Part shown: piece after piece, positions 1 through 11,798 of the stretch
Numbering within the stretch: the stretch's first letter is position 1
Layout of the letters: each line of letters opens with the position of its first letter
Origin: CAIWTU01 sp963815135
Lineage (GTDB): Bacteria > Desulfobacterota > Desulfuromonadia > Geobacterales > Geobacteraceae
Direction: 5' to 3'
Assembly: GCA_963815135.1 (NCBI GenBank)
Contig: CAWFFO010000006.1
Location: forward strand, 620,001 to 684,000
DNA: 64,000 bases
The notes under the pieces: model-generated
The model's input: only the letters and a program-made list of their open reading frames with translations
Told to the model about the DNA's origin: nothing
Database searches by the model: none
Translations under genes and position numbers: made by a program

Positions 1-55
1 TTAGAAGAAGAAACGTCTCACATCTTACCTCTCACGTCTAGCGACTCACAGAAAC

Positions 56-70
56 TGTTCTTTGACAATT
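56..70 (+). promoter_or_regulatory. boxA-like antitermination element in the 16S-23S spacer
   Basis: The sequence TGTTCTTTGACAATT lies about 75 bases before the 23S rRNA and resembles the boxA element (GCTCTTTAACA-like) found in rRNA leaders and spacers, where NusB/S10 bind to protect rRNA transcription from Rho. Bases 1-144 hold the end of the 16S-23S spacer. I see no tRNA in the part present. Confidence 0.55.
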
Positions 71-144
71 GCATAGAAAAGATTTGTAGTAAGGCATATG
101 TAGTAAAGTATGTTTGGTAGATTGATTCAATTTGATATTTTTAT

Positions 145-3112
<2,968 letters not shown>

Positions 3113-3126
3113 AAAATATTATTTGC

Positions 3127-3147
3127 GGGGGTGGTATCCCCACCCCC
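3127..3147 (+). other. hairpin in the 23S-5S spacer
   Basis: GGGGGTGG (3127-3134) pairs with CCACCCCC (3140-3147) just downstream of the 23S 3' end. It is a perfect 8-bp stem without a following T run, so a processing hairpin in the precursor rRNA is more likely than a terminator. Confidence 0.4.
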
Positions 3148-3270
3148 ATATATAATCTACAAACTGCAAATCGAAAATCTATGTGATTGACAAGATAAGT
3201 AAGGGACTGGGGTCCTTGTCCGGCATTGCTGATGCTTCGCCTATACAATTCCCCCATGACCCAAAACGTT

Positions 3271-3389
<119 letters not shown>

Positions 3390-3397
3390 CTAATCGA

Positions 3398-3434
3398 AAG
3401 CCCCTTCAGTCTTTTGACTGTTGGGGCTTTTTTG
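3398..3434 (+). terminator. intrinsic terminator of the rRNA operon
   Basis: AAAGCCCC and a short inner stem (TTCAGTC/GACTGTT) pair with GGGGCTTT around a TTTT loop, followed by a T run. It lies nine bases after the 5S gene. Confidence 0.9.
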
Positions 3435-3566
3435 CGTTTCGTTGCCTGTTTTTATAAATATTTACGAATAATTTGAATTGTTCAAATCTTGTATGATATT
3501 ATCTGAAAAGCATTCAGAAAATATATTAAAAGAATAATTCGATAAGACAACCCGAAGGCAAACTCG

Positions 3567-4292
3567 ATGATCCCTCTAAAGGATTATATACCTACCAGTA
3601 AGTTTCCCCTAATAAGTGTATTGATAATTATTATTAATATTGCCGTTTTTGCCATAGACAGAATTACGGGACATTACACGCCTATTACGCATGAATCTTC
3701 TCATGGTGTCATCACTCAGTATCAGTTTATCGGCGGAATAACTCTTCATTATGCCCTAATACCCGCCGCGGTTACCAAACACTTAGCAACAAATTGGCCA
3801 TCCTTTTTTACATCAATGTTCTTACATGGCAATTGGTTGCATATCGGATCTAATATGCTTTACCTTTGGATCTTTGGAAATAATGTTGAAGATATATTGG
3901 GTCATTGTAAATTTGCCATATTTTATTTCACATGCGGTTTAATAGCCACATTTGCTCAAATTTTGAGTGGTCCAGCTTCTACGGTACCAATAGTTGGTGC
4001 AAGTGGCGCTATAGCAGGAGTAATGGGAGCATATCTTTTATTATTTCCGCAATCCAGAATTTTGACATTGGTTCCAATTTTTTTCTTTTTTTTATTTTTC
4101 AAGTTGCCGGCTGTTGTTATTATAGGTTATTGGGTGCTGATACAATTCGTCAATGCTTCTTTGATGGGCGGCGGGGAAATGTTGCGGGGTGGTGGAGTTG
4201 CTTATTTTGCACATATTGGTGGTTTTATGGCAGGTGTAGTCTGGATAATGTTTTCTGGGGCAAGTTCACTTGTGAAAAATAGAAGAATCTGA
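3567..4292 (+). CDS. rhomboid-family intramembrane serine protease
   Basis: This 241-residue membrane protein probably cleaves transmembrane substrates within the bilayer. It has about six hydrophobic segments. The serine of the GASG motif is at residue 146 and the partner histidine is H216 in AHIGGF, while the HGNWLHIGSNM segment (residues 87-97) carries the conserved His/Asn of the oxyanion region. All catalytic positions expected of the family are present. The start ATG follows a weak GAAGG. The poly-Phe run (about residues 172-178) comes from a T-rich tract that could be prone to slippage. It stands alone after the rRNA operon and its substrate is unknown. Confidence 0.9.
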   Translation: MIPLKDYIPTSKFPLISVLIIIINIAVFAIDRITGHYTPITHESSHGVITQYQFIGGITLHYALIPAAVTKHLATNWPSFFTSMFLHGNWLHIGSNMLYLWIFGNNVEDILGHCKFAIFYFTCGLIATFAQILSGPASTVPIVGASGAIAGVMGAYLLLFPQSRILTLVPIFFFFLFFKLPAVVIIGYWVLIQFVNASLMGGGEMLRGGGVAYFAHIGGFMAGVVWIMFSGASSLVKNRRI

Positions 4293-4346
4293 ATGATTAA
4301 AATATGAGTTTGATATCTTTTGATAATTGTGGAGGAAAGGCAAGTG

Positions 4347-5123
4347 ATGGAATATAAGAAAATATATCTAATATTTATTTTTATTTTGCTTTTTTTTCAG
4401 ATGAATCTGGTGTCTGCATTTGCTGGTAATTCGAAGGAACTGCCTGAGATAACATTAAAAAAATATTTCCCTAAACTGAAATATAAGAGTATTGCAAAAT
4501 CCGGTATCGACGGTCTTTATGAGGTCAATACCGGTGAAAGGATTCTATATTTTTACCCTAAACGAGGGTACATTTTTGTCGGAGATATTTTTTCTAAGGA
4601 AGGAAGAAATCTCACGAGAGAGAAGATTGAAGAAGATAAATACAAATTGCTCACTTCTGACGATTTTAAAAAGGGTATTAAAATTGGATCTGGAAAAAAT
4701 ATAGTCGTTGAAATTACTGACCCAGAATGTCCGTTTTGCAGAAAAATGCATGCTTATTGGAGCATGCGTACGGATGTTACACGATATGTTTTTTTTAAGC
4801 CTCTTGATATTCATCCAAATGCACGGAAAATGGCGACATATATTCTTGCCGCAAGTGACCCTGTTAAAGCAATGTTTGAAGTTTATTGCGGTAGTTTGGA
4901 CAATGATAAGAATGTGCTCACAAAAGCTTATGATGACGCTGGAAAGCTTCAAGAACAAAAAGCCGTGGTTGACAAGTTACAAGTTGCCGGTACTCCGTCC
5001 TATTGGGTTAATGGGAAGTTTGTTAGTGGAGCCAATATTCCTTTGATCGAAAGTATTATAGGGAAAGCGGGTAATTCGATGATGAATATTTCAGATGATG
5101 CAAAATCAAATTGCGGTAATTAA
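4347..5123 (+). CDS. DsbC/thioredoxin-fold periplasmic thiol isomerase
   Basis: This 258-residue exported protein probably reduces or isomerises disulfides. An N-terminal signal peptide (roughly residues 1-27) precedes a DsbC-like dimerisation region. A thioredoxin fold follows, with the active site CPFC in DPECPFCRKMH and the cis-proline loop VAGTPSYWVNG. An upstream frame could begin at 4320, but GGAGGAAAGG (4331-4340) is positioned for the ATG at 4347, which also gives a clean signal peptide. The gene lies between a rhomboid protease and a CBS membrane protein with no obvious functional link. DsbC and DsbG cannot be separated from sequence alone. Confidence 0.82.
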   Translation: MEYKKIYLIFIFILLFFQMNLVSAFAGNSKELPEITLKKYFPKLKYKSIAKSGIDGLYEVNTGERILYFYPKRGYIFVGDIFSKEGRNLTREKIEEDKYKLLTSDDFKKGIKIGSGKNIVVEITDPECPFCRKMHAYWSMRTDVTRYVFFKPLDIHPNARKMATYILAASDPVKAMFEVYCGSLDNDKNVLTKAYDDAGKLQEQKAVVDKLQVAGTPSYWVNGKFVSGANIPLIESIIGKAGNSMMNISDDAKSNCGN

Positions 5124-5177
5124 GATAGTGCTTCTCTTATGCTGAACTTTAATTCTATGAAATTCAGGAGGAATTGA

Positions 5178-6482
5178 TTGTCAATCTGGCTGGATTTATT
5201 ATTCATTCTTTTTCTAGTCTTAGCAAATGGCTTTTTCGCTTGTGCGGAACTAGCTATAATATCTGCAAGAAAGAGCAAAATAGCTCAACTTGTATCATTG
5301 AAAAATGATAAAGCATTGATTGTGGAGAGTCTCCAGAACGATCCGCATCGTTTCCTGGCAACTGTCCAGGTTGGTATGACTCTTGTCGGATCGACTGCTT
5401 CAGCGGTGGGTGGAGCTGTTGCAGTACAATTTCTGAAACCAGCTCTAATGCAGGTTCCATTTGATTTTATTAGAGATGCTGCAGTTCCATTATCTCTTAT
5501 TTTTGCGGTAATACTGGTTTCATATTTACTTCTTGTTCTTGGTGAACTAGTTCCCAAGACATTAGGACTTCAATATGCGGATTCAATTTCTCTGGCGGTT
5601 GCCAAGCCGATTAATTTTATGGCTTATATTGGAGTAATGGCAATTAGTTTACTTACTTTTTCAAGTAAAGCTGTTCTGACATTGATGGGAATCAAGAAGG
5701 GAAAGGTAAAGGCATTTATTACGAAGGATGAGGTACGCCATATTGTAGCCGAAGGCGAAAAAACAGGTGTTTTCAGCCCAATAGAACATGAATTTATTCA
5801 GAATATTTTCGATTTCACTCACACGTGCGTTCGCGAGGTAATGGTGCCGAGAACCAGGATAATCGGCCTTGATTTGGAACTTTCTAGAGATGATATCGTG
5901 AAAGGCGTCCTGGAACATAAATACTCGCGTTATCCCGTTTATAAAGGTTCCATTGAAAACATTTCCGGATTTATTCATGGGAAGGATTTACTGGGAAAAA
6001 TGGTAACGGATCCTGAATTTGATATAAATGCCATTGTGCGTCCACCTTATTATGTCCCTGAGATGAAAAAAGTTAACGATCTTCTGAAAGAAATGCAAAA
6101 GAAACGAATCCATATGGCATTGGTGGTGGATGAGTATGGTGGAATAAGCGGGCTTGTAACTACGGAAGATCTGCTGGAAGAACTTGTTGGAGAGATAGAA
6201 GATGAGCATGATGCTGGTGAACCTGGACGGGTACAAAAATTTTCAGATGGTAGTTTATTGGTAGATGCCCTGATATCAATATCTGATCTTGAGGATTTGC
6301 TCGGTGTTAAATTGGGACTGGATTTGCCATATGATACCCTTGCAGGCCTCATACTGGACAAATTTGGGAGATTCCCCGAGAGAGGCGAAAAACTCGATCT
6401 CGATGGATATCTCCTAGTCTGTGAAGAAGTTAAAAAGACATCCATAGTAAAAGTTAGAATCATAATGACTGCCGATTCATAA
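5178..6482 (+). CDS. hemolysin/CorC-family membrane protein with CBS pair
   Basis: This 434-residue protein has the standard architecture of the TlyC/CorC/YtfL family. An N-terminal DUF21 (CNNM) domain has about four membrane segments (to about residue 190). A CBS-domain pair follows (about 205-330; note VPRTRIIGL and EYGGISGLVTTEDLLEE), then a C-terminal CorC_HlyC domain. Family members are linked to Mg2+ or Co2+ efflux and to membrane integrity; the hemolysin name is historical. The start is TTG at 5178, six bases after AGGAGG. No partner gene is adjacent. Confidence 0.88.
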   Translation: MSIWLDLLFILFLVLANGFFACAELAIISARKSKIAQLVSLKNDKALIVESLQNDPHRFLATVQVGMTLVGSTASAVGGAVAVQFLKPALMQVPFDFIRDAAVPLSLIFAVILVSYLLLVLGELVPKTLGLQYADSISLAVAKPINFMAYIGVMAISLLTFSSKAVLTLMGIKKGKVKAFITKDEVRHIVAEGEKTGVFSPIEHEFIQNIFDFTHTCVREVMVPRTRIIGLDLELSRDDIVKGVLEHKYSRYPVYKGSIENISGFIHGKDLLGKMVTDPEFDINAIVRPPYYVPEMKKVNDLLKEMQKKRIHMALVVDEYGGISGLVTTEDLLEELVGEIEDEHDAGEPGRVQKFSDGSLLVDALISISDLEDLLGVKLGLDLPYDTLAGLILDKFGRFPERGEKLDLDGYLLVCEEVKKTSIVKVRIIMTADS

Positions 6483-6639
6483 AACTTCAAATGTTCATAT
6501 ACCATTTGCTTCCAATCTTCTATGGAGAATCATTTCCTTCTTTCAATTAAATAAAAATTGCCATTTGTCTACATTTACAATCAAATGTATCAAAAAATGA
6601 TTATTGACTCATTATTCCTAACAATATCTGCAATTAGAA

Positions 6640-7518
6640 ATGCTGAAGAGGCTAATGTCCGACCAATATATTGAAAAATCTTTTATATATCTTGTCCTAT
6701 TTTCGCTTTTGTTCCATGCTGTTTTTTTTGCGGTGATTGTTTTCATGCCCACCAATAAGCATGTTGTCAAAGAGAAACCATATATGGTTGATCTTGAAGA
6801 TTTGCCGCAGGCTGATCAATTACCAAAAAAACAGGATATCAAAACAAAAAGAAAATCATATAAAAGATATCGCGTTGACAGGGAAACAGCTCCTAAAGGT
6901 AAAATGCCAAGGGAACAAAAAGCTTCTACTTATAATCAAAATCATGTCTCTTCACAGCATGTTCCGCAAAAATCTCAAAAGAACATTTTTGAAAGGGGCA
7001 CATCAGGTGAATCACGCAAAATAAGCCCAGAAATGGCAGAGCCTGGAGGCGATTTGTTTATAAAAAGAAAGCCGAGGCTTCCTGAACTTTCCAGACTATA
7101 TCCCAGTGCAAACGGACTTGCAAAACTTGAAGAAAGTTACAGAAAGAAGTACGAAGCGGAAGTTAAAGAAGGAGAAACAAAATTTCTTAATACTGATGAC
7201 ATACAATTTGGTTCTTTTCTTAGACGTTTTGAGACCGCAGTATACGGAGTCTGGAGATACCCTACTGATGCAGCCCGGCTGGGTATTGAGGGAGTGACAC
7301 CGGTCAAGATAACTTTCAACAGGAAAGGGGAAATTGAAAATGTCCAATTACTCGAATCATCCGGCAGCAAGATTCTGGATGATGAAGTGTTCAGGTCATT
7401 GCGTTTGATAGGCCCATTAGGGTCATTTCCTAAAGGATATGACAAGGATAAATTCAATCTGATTGCATTTTTTCAGTATGGAATTATTAGTGGCGCCGGC
7501 AGGGGAATGATTCACTGA
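6640..7518 (+). CDS. TonB/TolA-like energy transducer protein
   Basis: This 292-residue protein has an N-terminal membrane anchor (about residues 15-36) and a charged, Lys/Glu-rich periplasmic linker. Its C-terminal domain resembles TonB_C, with VYGVWRYPTDAARLGI, then VKITFNRKGEIENVQLLES, ending in FNLIAFFQYG. TonB-type proteins couple the proton gradient of an ExbB/ExbD pair to outer-membrane receptors, but no exbBD genes are nearby. An alternative start at ATG 6655 follows GAAGAGG and removes five residues. The neighbouring galU ruin lies on the opposite strand. Confidence 0.75.
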   Translation: MLKRLMSDQYIEKSFIYLVLFSLLFHAVFFAVIVFMPTNKHVVKEKPYMVDLEDLPQADQLPKKQDIKTKRKSYKRYRVDRETAPKGKMPREQKASTYNQNHVSSQHVPQKSQKNIFERGTSGESRKISPEMAEPGGDLFIKRKPRLPELSRLYPSANGLAKLEESYRKKYEAEVKEGETKFLNTDDIQFGSFLRRFETAVYGVWRYPTDAARLGIEGVTPVKITFNRKGEIENVQLLESSGSKILDDEVFRSLRLIGPLGSFPKGYDKDKFNLIAFFQYGIISGAGRGMIH

Positions 7519-7524
7519 TCTATA

Positions 7525-7665
7525 TTATTGGAGTTTTAAACGAAGAAATTTTTCGAACTCATCTTTCAATTCATCCCTCTTTAGGGTCATGTCGACGGTT
7601 GCTTTCAGAAAGCCCAGTTTATCTTCTCAGTCATAACGGGTTCCGGTGAATTTTCATCAGAAAAC
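7525..7665 (-). pseudogene. galU: galU C-terminal remnant
   Basis: On the minus strand this piece reads KFTGTRYD, a stop, then EDKLGFLKATVDMTLKR and a natural stop at 7525-7527. That matches the C-terminus of UTP-glucose-1-phosphate uridylyltransferase (GalU: FxGxRYDVGDKLGFLKATV...ALKR). Two consecutive TGA codons stand where the residues after VF should be, and another TGA replaces Val of the YDVGDK motif. It is separated from the rest of galU by the IS21 element. Confidence 0.85.
7660..7665. repeat. IS21 target-site duplication, left copy
   Basis: GAAAAC directly precedes the IS21 end (TGACC...). The second copy is at 10494-10499. Six bases fits the 4-8 bp duplications made by IS21-family elements, and removing the IS plus one copy restores galU continuity. 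Confidence 0.85.
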
Positions 7666-7713
7666 TGACCAACGTCAATTACTTTTTCCGGTGAACGACA
7701 ATTATAATTCCCG
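7666..7713 (+). repeat. IS21 terminal inverted repeat, left
   Basis: This is the 48-bp end beginning TGACCAACGTCAATT. It pairs with 10446-10493 read in reverse complement, and the last 19 bases are identical. Confidence 0.88.
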
Positions 7714-7787
7714 TCGTATTGCCTCACTTTAAAATCTAACCAAGAGGAGATATTTGACGAGGGTCATCTTGGTTTTTGTTGTATTTG

Positions 7788-7836
7788 GAAAGACAGCCGA
7801 AACCGAGGGAGCCCGTAGGGCGACCGAAGTTTCGGC
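7788..7836 (-). other. hairpin downstream of the IS21 genes
   Basis: ACAGCCGAAAC pairs with GTTTCGGCTGT across a GC-rich loop. It lies between the third ORF of the IS21 element and its left end, so it could end or stabilise the transposase transcript. There is no clean T run. Confidence 0.4.
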
Positions 7837-7850
7837 TGTAAAACGAACCT

Positions 7851-8102
7851 CTATTCGTGCTGTTTTATGAGCTGCTTTGCCTTTTTGTGGCTATAGCCGA
7901 TATTAGCCCTCGACAGGTCATACAGCCAGACTGGATAGCTGCTATCGGCTTTCTTGATCAGAAGTCCGCCGTTGAAATCAGTGATTGCGGAAACAGTCTG
8001 GGCGTTCCTGCCGTATTCGAACCAGGTCGTGTTGTCGGCCGTAAACTCCACTTCGAGCGTTTCCAGTCGGCCTTTTTGAGGATTATATACTGTCAATTCC
8101 AT
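7851..8102 (-). CDS. small accessory ORF of the IS21 element (unknown function)
   Basis: This 83-residue protein is encoded three bases after the istB stop and preceded by GGAG with suitable spacing, so it is translated as the third gene of the istA-istB transcript. It contains no motif I recognise. It is mixed charged and aromatic, reads like a small soluble beta-rich protein, and has a basic C-terminus (KKAKQLIKQHE). Standard IS21 elements have only istA and istB, so this passenger is either a subgroup-specific gene or a captured one. Confidence 0.65.
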   Translation of the reverse strand: MELTVYNPQKGRLETLEVEFTADNTTWFEYGRNAQTVSAITDFNGGLLIKKADSSYPVWLYDLSRANIGYSHKKAKQLIKQHE

Positions 8103-8105
8103 ATG

Positions 8106-8918
8106 TTATAAACTCCTTGGCTCTGTGTTATGTTCCACGGATTCAGGTTGAACGGAAACTGCTTCCTTTGTTTTACGGGATTGCTCCAATCGGTAGCTGG
8201 ACAAATTCAGCTCCAGGATGACGCTGTGATGGACCAACCGGTCAATCGCCGCCGCTGTGGTCATAGGGTCTTTAAAAATCTGCTCCCATTTTGAGAACGG
8301 TAAATTGCTGGTGATCATGACACTGCTTCGCTCATAGCGGTCGGCGAGAAGCGTGAAGAGCACTTCCATCTCTTCCCGGCTTTGTTGCACGTAGCCGATG
8401 TCGTCAATGATCAGCGCCTCATACTTTCCGTACTGCTTGAGAACACGCGCCAGCTTCAGGTCCCGTTTCGCGATCAGCAGTTCCTGCACCAGCAGGTTGC
8501 ACGGCATGAAACGGATCTGCCGCCCTTGGTGAATCAACTCCTGGGCGATGGCGCACAAGAGGTGGGTCTTGCCGCTGCCGGGATTGCCAAAGGCCAGTAC
8601 GTTTTCTCTATGAGCGAGAAAGTCTCCTTTTAGAAGGAGAGCAAGCTGTGTATCCAACTTTCGTGGCAGACGCTTGCGGTCGAAGGCTTGCAGGCTTTTC
8701 TCCAGCGGGAGTTTTGAATCTCTGAGAAGCCGGGCAATGCGTTTGTTTTGCCGATCCTCGCATTCATGCACGGCTAATTCATAGAGATAGGTTTCGTAAT
8801 CCCAGTTATCCCGCCGGGCATTGATGGCCTCATCCTGGTAGCAGCGCCGCACGGTGGGCAGGTGCAGGTCTTTGAGACAGCGCTCCAGACGACCGGACTT
8901 TTCTCCCTCAAGCTGCAT
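8106..8918 (-). CDS. istB: IstB-like AAA+ ATPase, IS21 transposition helper
   Basis: IstB is the DnaC/DnaA-like ATPase that assembles on target DNA and recruits the IstA transposase. The protein has Walker A GNPGSGKTH, Walker B LIIDDIGYV and a sensor region MITSNLPFSKW. I place the start at ATG 8918 because GAGGGGG precedes it; an upstream ATG at 8933 would add five residues. Its 5' end overlaps istA by 11 bases, which indicates translational coupling. Length (270 residues) is typical. Confidence 0.93.
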   Translation of the reverse strand: MQLEGEKSGRLERCLKDLHLPTVRRCYQDEAINARRDNWDYETYLYELAVHECEDRQNKRIARLLRDSKLPLEKSLQAFDRKRLPRKLDTQLALLLKGDFLAHRENVLAFGNPGSGKTHLLCAIAQELIHQGRQIRFMPCNLLVQELLIAKRDLKLARVLKQYGKYEALIIDDIGYVQQSREEMEVLFTLLADRYERSSVMITSNLPFSKWEQIFKDPMTTAAAIDRLVHHSVILELNLSSYRLEQSRKTKEAVSVQPESVEHNTEPRSL

Positions 8919-10401
8919 GAGCCACCCCCTCATTCAGCAGGAGACGATCATATGCCGCCAGATCCACCTGGGTGATACTGACTTCCATTACAGGTGCCGG
9001 CTGCTGTTTGTTAAGGATTTGCTCCACGGCACAGGCGGTAATCGGCTGCCGGCCGCAAAGCTCGGCAAGAGCCGTGGTCACGGCCGTCTCGCTCTCTGTG
9101 GCCGCCATGCGCAGTATTTTCAGGTATTCCCGGACGGCCTGCCGCTGTGTATGCCGCTCTTTAAGTTCATCATAGGCCAGACGGAAATAGCTGCCGGGAA
9201 ACATCTCTTCCCGGTAGCGGTAGTTCTCGAACGCCCCAGGCTTGCGTTCCAGTTGGTCGATCATATGTCGGTAATTGATGAGATGCCGGTTTTCCCCGCG
9301 CAGGCGGGGAAGTCTGTCCACGCTTTTCTGGGCATAGAAAAGATCGAGATGTTCGGCAAAAAGATGCACCTGTATGGTTTCGCCGATAAGTCTGCTCTCC
9401 ACCGAGTAGACGTTGTGGTTGACGCGGATGGTGCTGCTGGGTCCGACGCTGACGGAGAGGCGCTTGCAGCTTTCCAGGCGCTGCTCCGGAAGTCTGCGCA
9501 AGACCCTCTGTTCTTCCAGAAACCGTTCGCTACGGCCCTTGTTTAATCCGGCAAACAGTTTCTTCAGAAACTGTTTATAGTCGTCGAGAGTGGCAAACTC
9601 AGCGCTTCCTCGAAGAAGCAGAGCCTGCTTAACCGCTTTCTTGAGTCGATAGTTGCGCTGTTCAACATCACCGTTTTCATTGGGGCTTGCGGCCTGCGTT
9701 TTACGCCCGTTCATGACGTAATGCCTGAGCAGAGCCTGGTAGCGCTGGGTGAATTCATCGGGATGCAGAGCCTTTTGCACCGCCGCCGTCAGCCGGTCTG
9801 TCTGGTGGGCATGCGGCACCCCACCCAACTCCCACAGAGCAGCCTGAAGTCCTTCGCTGAGGCTTTCAAAGCTTTCGGAGAAACAGATGCTGCCGGTTTC
9901 CCAGTTGGAATAGGTCAGCACAAAATGATACAGCAGATGATCGAACGGCTGGTTTGCAATGGTGATTCCCAGCTTTCCCATATGCGTGTAATCCGACTGG
10001 GCCAACTCGCCGGGATGGTGCAGTTGAGGAAAGAAGATTTCCTGGGAAGGCCCTTCCAGGGCACGCCAGCGCTTTATCCGCCGCTGAAGGGTCCTTAGCT
10101 GCCCATCGGAGAACTTGCCGGGTAAGCGGGCCTGCAAGTCATCGAAAATCGTCTTTGCTTCCAGACCGGGATTTACAGCGAGTTTTTCACGGATCTCGTC
10201 CCAAATGTCTTCAAAGGGATCAGGCCGCGTGCGCCACGTGCGCTCTTTCTTGAGCTCACTCGGCAATTTGCCGGTTTTTAGGTACTTTCGCGCCGTTTTT
10301 TCATCCATTCCGGATTTGGCTGCGGCTACAGCCAGAGTTTCTTCTGTTTGCATCAGCTTGAATAACCTCCTTACCTGTTGATCAGTTACCATCCATGCCA
10401 T
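8908..10401 (-). CDS. istA: IS21-family transposase IstA
   Basis: IstA is the DDE recombinase of IS21 elements. This 497-residue protein has an N-terminal helix-turn-helix (about residues 6-45; AAKSGMDEKTARKYL), then an rve-type catalytic core beginning around ELAQSDYTHMG, and a C-terminal region of the Mu-transposase type. No frameshift or premature stop is visible. The gene lies just inside the right terminal repeat. Confidence 0.93.
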   Translation of the reverse strand: MAWMVTDQQVRRLFKLMQTEETLAVAAAKSGMDEKTARKYLKTGKLPSELKKERTWRTRPDPFEDIWDEIREKLAVNPGLEAKTIFDDLQARLPGKFSDGQLRTLQRRIKRWRALEGPSQEIFFPQLHHPGELAQSDYTHMGKLGITIANQPFDHLLYHFVLTYSNWETGSICFSESFESLSEGLQAALWELGGVPHAHQTDRLTAAVQKALHPDEFTQRYQALLRHYVMNGRKTQAASPNENGDVEQRNYRLKKAVKQALLLRGSAEFATLDDYKQFLKKLFAGLNKGRSERFLEEQRVLRRLPEQRLESCKRLSVSVGPSSTIRVNHNVYSVESRLIGETIQVHLFAEHLDLFYAQKSVDRLPRLRGENRHLINYRHMIDQLERKPGAFENYRYREEMFPGSYFRLAYDELKERHTQRQAVREYLKILRMAATESETAVTTALAELCGRQPITACAVEQILNKQQPAPVMEVSITQVDLAAYDRLLLNEGVAHAA

Positions 10402-10445
10402 CCTTTTTCCGAAGATGGCGGATAGTTTACAATTCCCTTAAATTT

Positions 10446-10493
10446 CGGGAATTATAATTGTCGTCAGGCGGGAGTTTTTATTGTCGCTGATCA
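10446..10493 (-). repeat. IS21 terminal inverted repeat, right
   Basis: Read on the minus strand this 48-bp end begins TGATCAGCGACAATAAAA. It contains the same ACGACAATTATAATTCCCG core as the left end. Confidence 0.88.
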
Positions 10494-10499
10494 GAAAAC
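10494..10499. repeat. IS21 target-site duplication, right copy
   Basis: GAAAAC here repeats bases 7660-7665. Confidence 0.85.
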
Positions 10500-10923
10500 G
10501 GATTGTTCGGATAACAGCTTGCAAAGAGCATCAGTGAACTGAATCTCTCCGCCTTTCCCTGGTGACTGGCTTTCCAGGATGGGGGAAATTTCTGGTGTGA
10601 GTATATACCTGCCTATTATGGCAATGTCAGAAGGTGCTTCTTCTCTTTTCGGTTTCTCTACTATATCGAATATTTCATGGGCATTTTCAGAGATTTCATG
10701 TGCATTTACGCAACCATAGGCGCTGAAGTTTTCCATGGGCCCCTTTTCAAGGGCAAGGACCGCACTCTGATTATGCCGGAATACCTCGATAAGCTGGGAG
10801 AGACATGGTTTTTCGCCGTATATGATGTCATCACCAAGTAAAACTGAAAAAGGTTCATTGCCTATAAAATCTTTCGCACACAATATCACATGTCCAAGTC
10901 CAAGAGCCTGCTTCTGGCGCACA
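10500..10923 (-). pseudogene. galU: galU central fragment
   Basis: Minus-strand translation gives RQKQALGLGHVILCAKDF, then EPFSVLLGDDIIYGEKPCL and GGEIQFTDALCKLL, which is the middle of GalU with the nucleotide-sugar loop. This segment has no internal stop codon, unlike the other two pieces. It is bounded by the IS21 duplication on one side and the IS3 duplication on the other, so it cannot be expressed as a complete enzyme. Confidence 0.92.
10920..10923. repeat. IS3 target-site duplication, left copy
   Basis: CACA flanks the IS3 end and is repeated at 12125-12128. Joining the flanks with one copy restores the galU codons for FYVRQKQALG. Confidence 0.75.
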
Positions 10924-10937
10924 CGTAAGCTTCCCTG

Positions 10938-11798
10938 TCAAGTAGACAGTTTGAAAGTAGAGTTTCCGGTGTAGTTTTTCATGTATTCAATCGGTGTCAT
11001 GTCCTCAAGGGAATCGTGAGGACGCAGTTCATTGTAATCGTTCAACCACCAGTAGGTTATCTCTCGTACCTCTTTCAGATTTCGGAAGAGATAAAGAGAA
11101 AGAACCTCTTCGCGGTATGTACGATTAAAACGTTCGATAAAGGCATTCTGGTTTGGCTGTCCCGGCTGGATGTACTGAATGAAGACTCCGGCGGCCTCGG
11201 CCCAGGCAACAAACTCTCCGCTTAGGAATTCAGGGCCGTTATCAACCCGCAGGACATCCGGGAGTCCTCGTTCAAGCCGCAGTCGCTCAAATACGCGAAT
11301 GAGTCTTTTGCCGGTGATGGATGTGTCGATCTCTATAGCCAGGCATTCCCGGTTAAAGTCGTCTATCACGTTAAAGGTACGGAAGCGGTTGCCGGCATAG
11401 AGCGTATCGCTCATGAAGTCGGCCGACCAGACCTGGTTCGGCTGTTGTGGAACCAGCAACGGCTGTTTCTCTCGTTTCGGCAGCCTTCTTTTAGCCCGGC
11501 GCTTCTGGTTTAACTTCAGGTTGCAGTAAACACGGTACACCCGCTTATGGTTCCAGCGCTGGCCCCGACTGCGAAATACTTTGAAGCATTTCCAGAAACC
11601 CCAGTGGGGATGACGCTCCACAAGCGAATTGAGGGCAGTGATGACCTCCTGATCGGCATCTGAGTCGCAGATTGTAGTTCGGTAATAGGCCGCACGAGCA
11701 AGGCCGACACAGCGACAACTGCGCTGTATTGAGAGCCTGTGCTCAGCGATGAGGTAACAGACAGCTTCTTTTTTCTCGAACGGCCTCAGAGCTTTTTT
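10938..11798 (-). CDS. IS3-family transposase OrfB (expressed by -1 frameshift)
   Basis: This is the rve/DDE integrase-type catalytic part of the IS3 transposase. Catalytic motifs are visible in order: D in WSADFMSD, D in RVDNGPEF and E in AFIERFNRTYREE. The frame is open from the A-rich slip site at 11793-11799 (GAAAAAAAGC on the minus strand) to a stop at 10938-10940. OrfB is therefore made as an OrfAB fusion by -1 slippage, the standard IS3 strategy. A GTG at 11621 could start an OrfB-only product. Confidence 0.9.
   Translation of the reverse strand, partial: KKALRPFEKKEAVCYLIAEHRLSIQRSCRCVGLARAAYYRTTICDSDADQEVITALNSLVERHPHWGFWKCFKVFRSRGQRWNHKRVYRVYCNLKLNQKRRAKRRLPKREKQPLLVPQQPNQVWSADFMSDTLYAGNRFRTFNVIDDFNRECLAIEIDTSITGKRLIRVFERLRLERGLPDVLRVDNGPEFLSGEFVAWAEAAGVFIQYIQPGQPNQNAFIERFNRTYREEVLSLYLFRNLKEVREITYWWLNDYNELRPHDSLEDMTPIEYMKNYTGNSTFKLST

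Larger units (their letters stand above)
7666..10493 (-). mobile_element. IS21-family insertion sequence, complete
   Basis: This 2828-bp element carries istA, istB and a third small ORF on the minus strand. Its ends start with TG and finish with CA. The 48-bp terminal inverted repeats (7666-7713 and 10446-10493) share TGA.CA.CG.CAAT and an identical inner core ACGACAATTATAATTCCCG. It is flanked by a 6-bp duplication inside galU. All genes appear intact, so it may still be mobile. It looks more GC-rich than the surrounding DNA, which suggests recent arrival. Confidence 0.93.

Noticed and set aside
8854..10381. Plus-strand frames of up to 230 codons
   Set aside because: They are antisense to istA and istB, which have clear motifs and operon structure.
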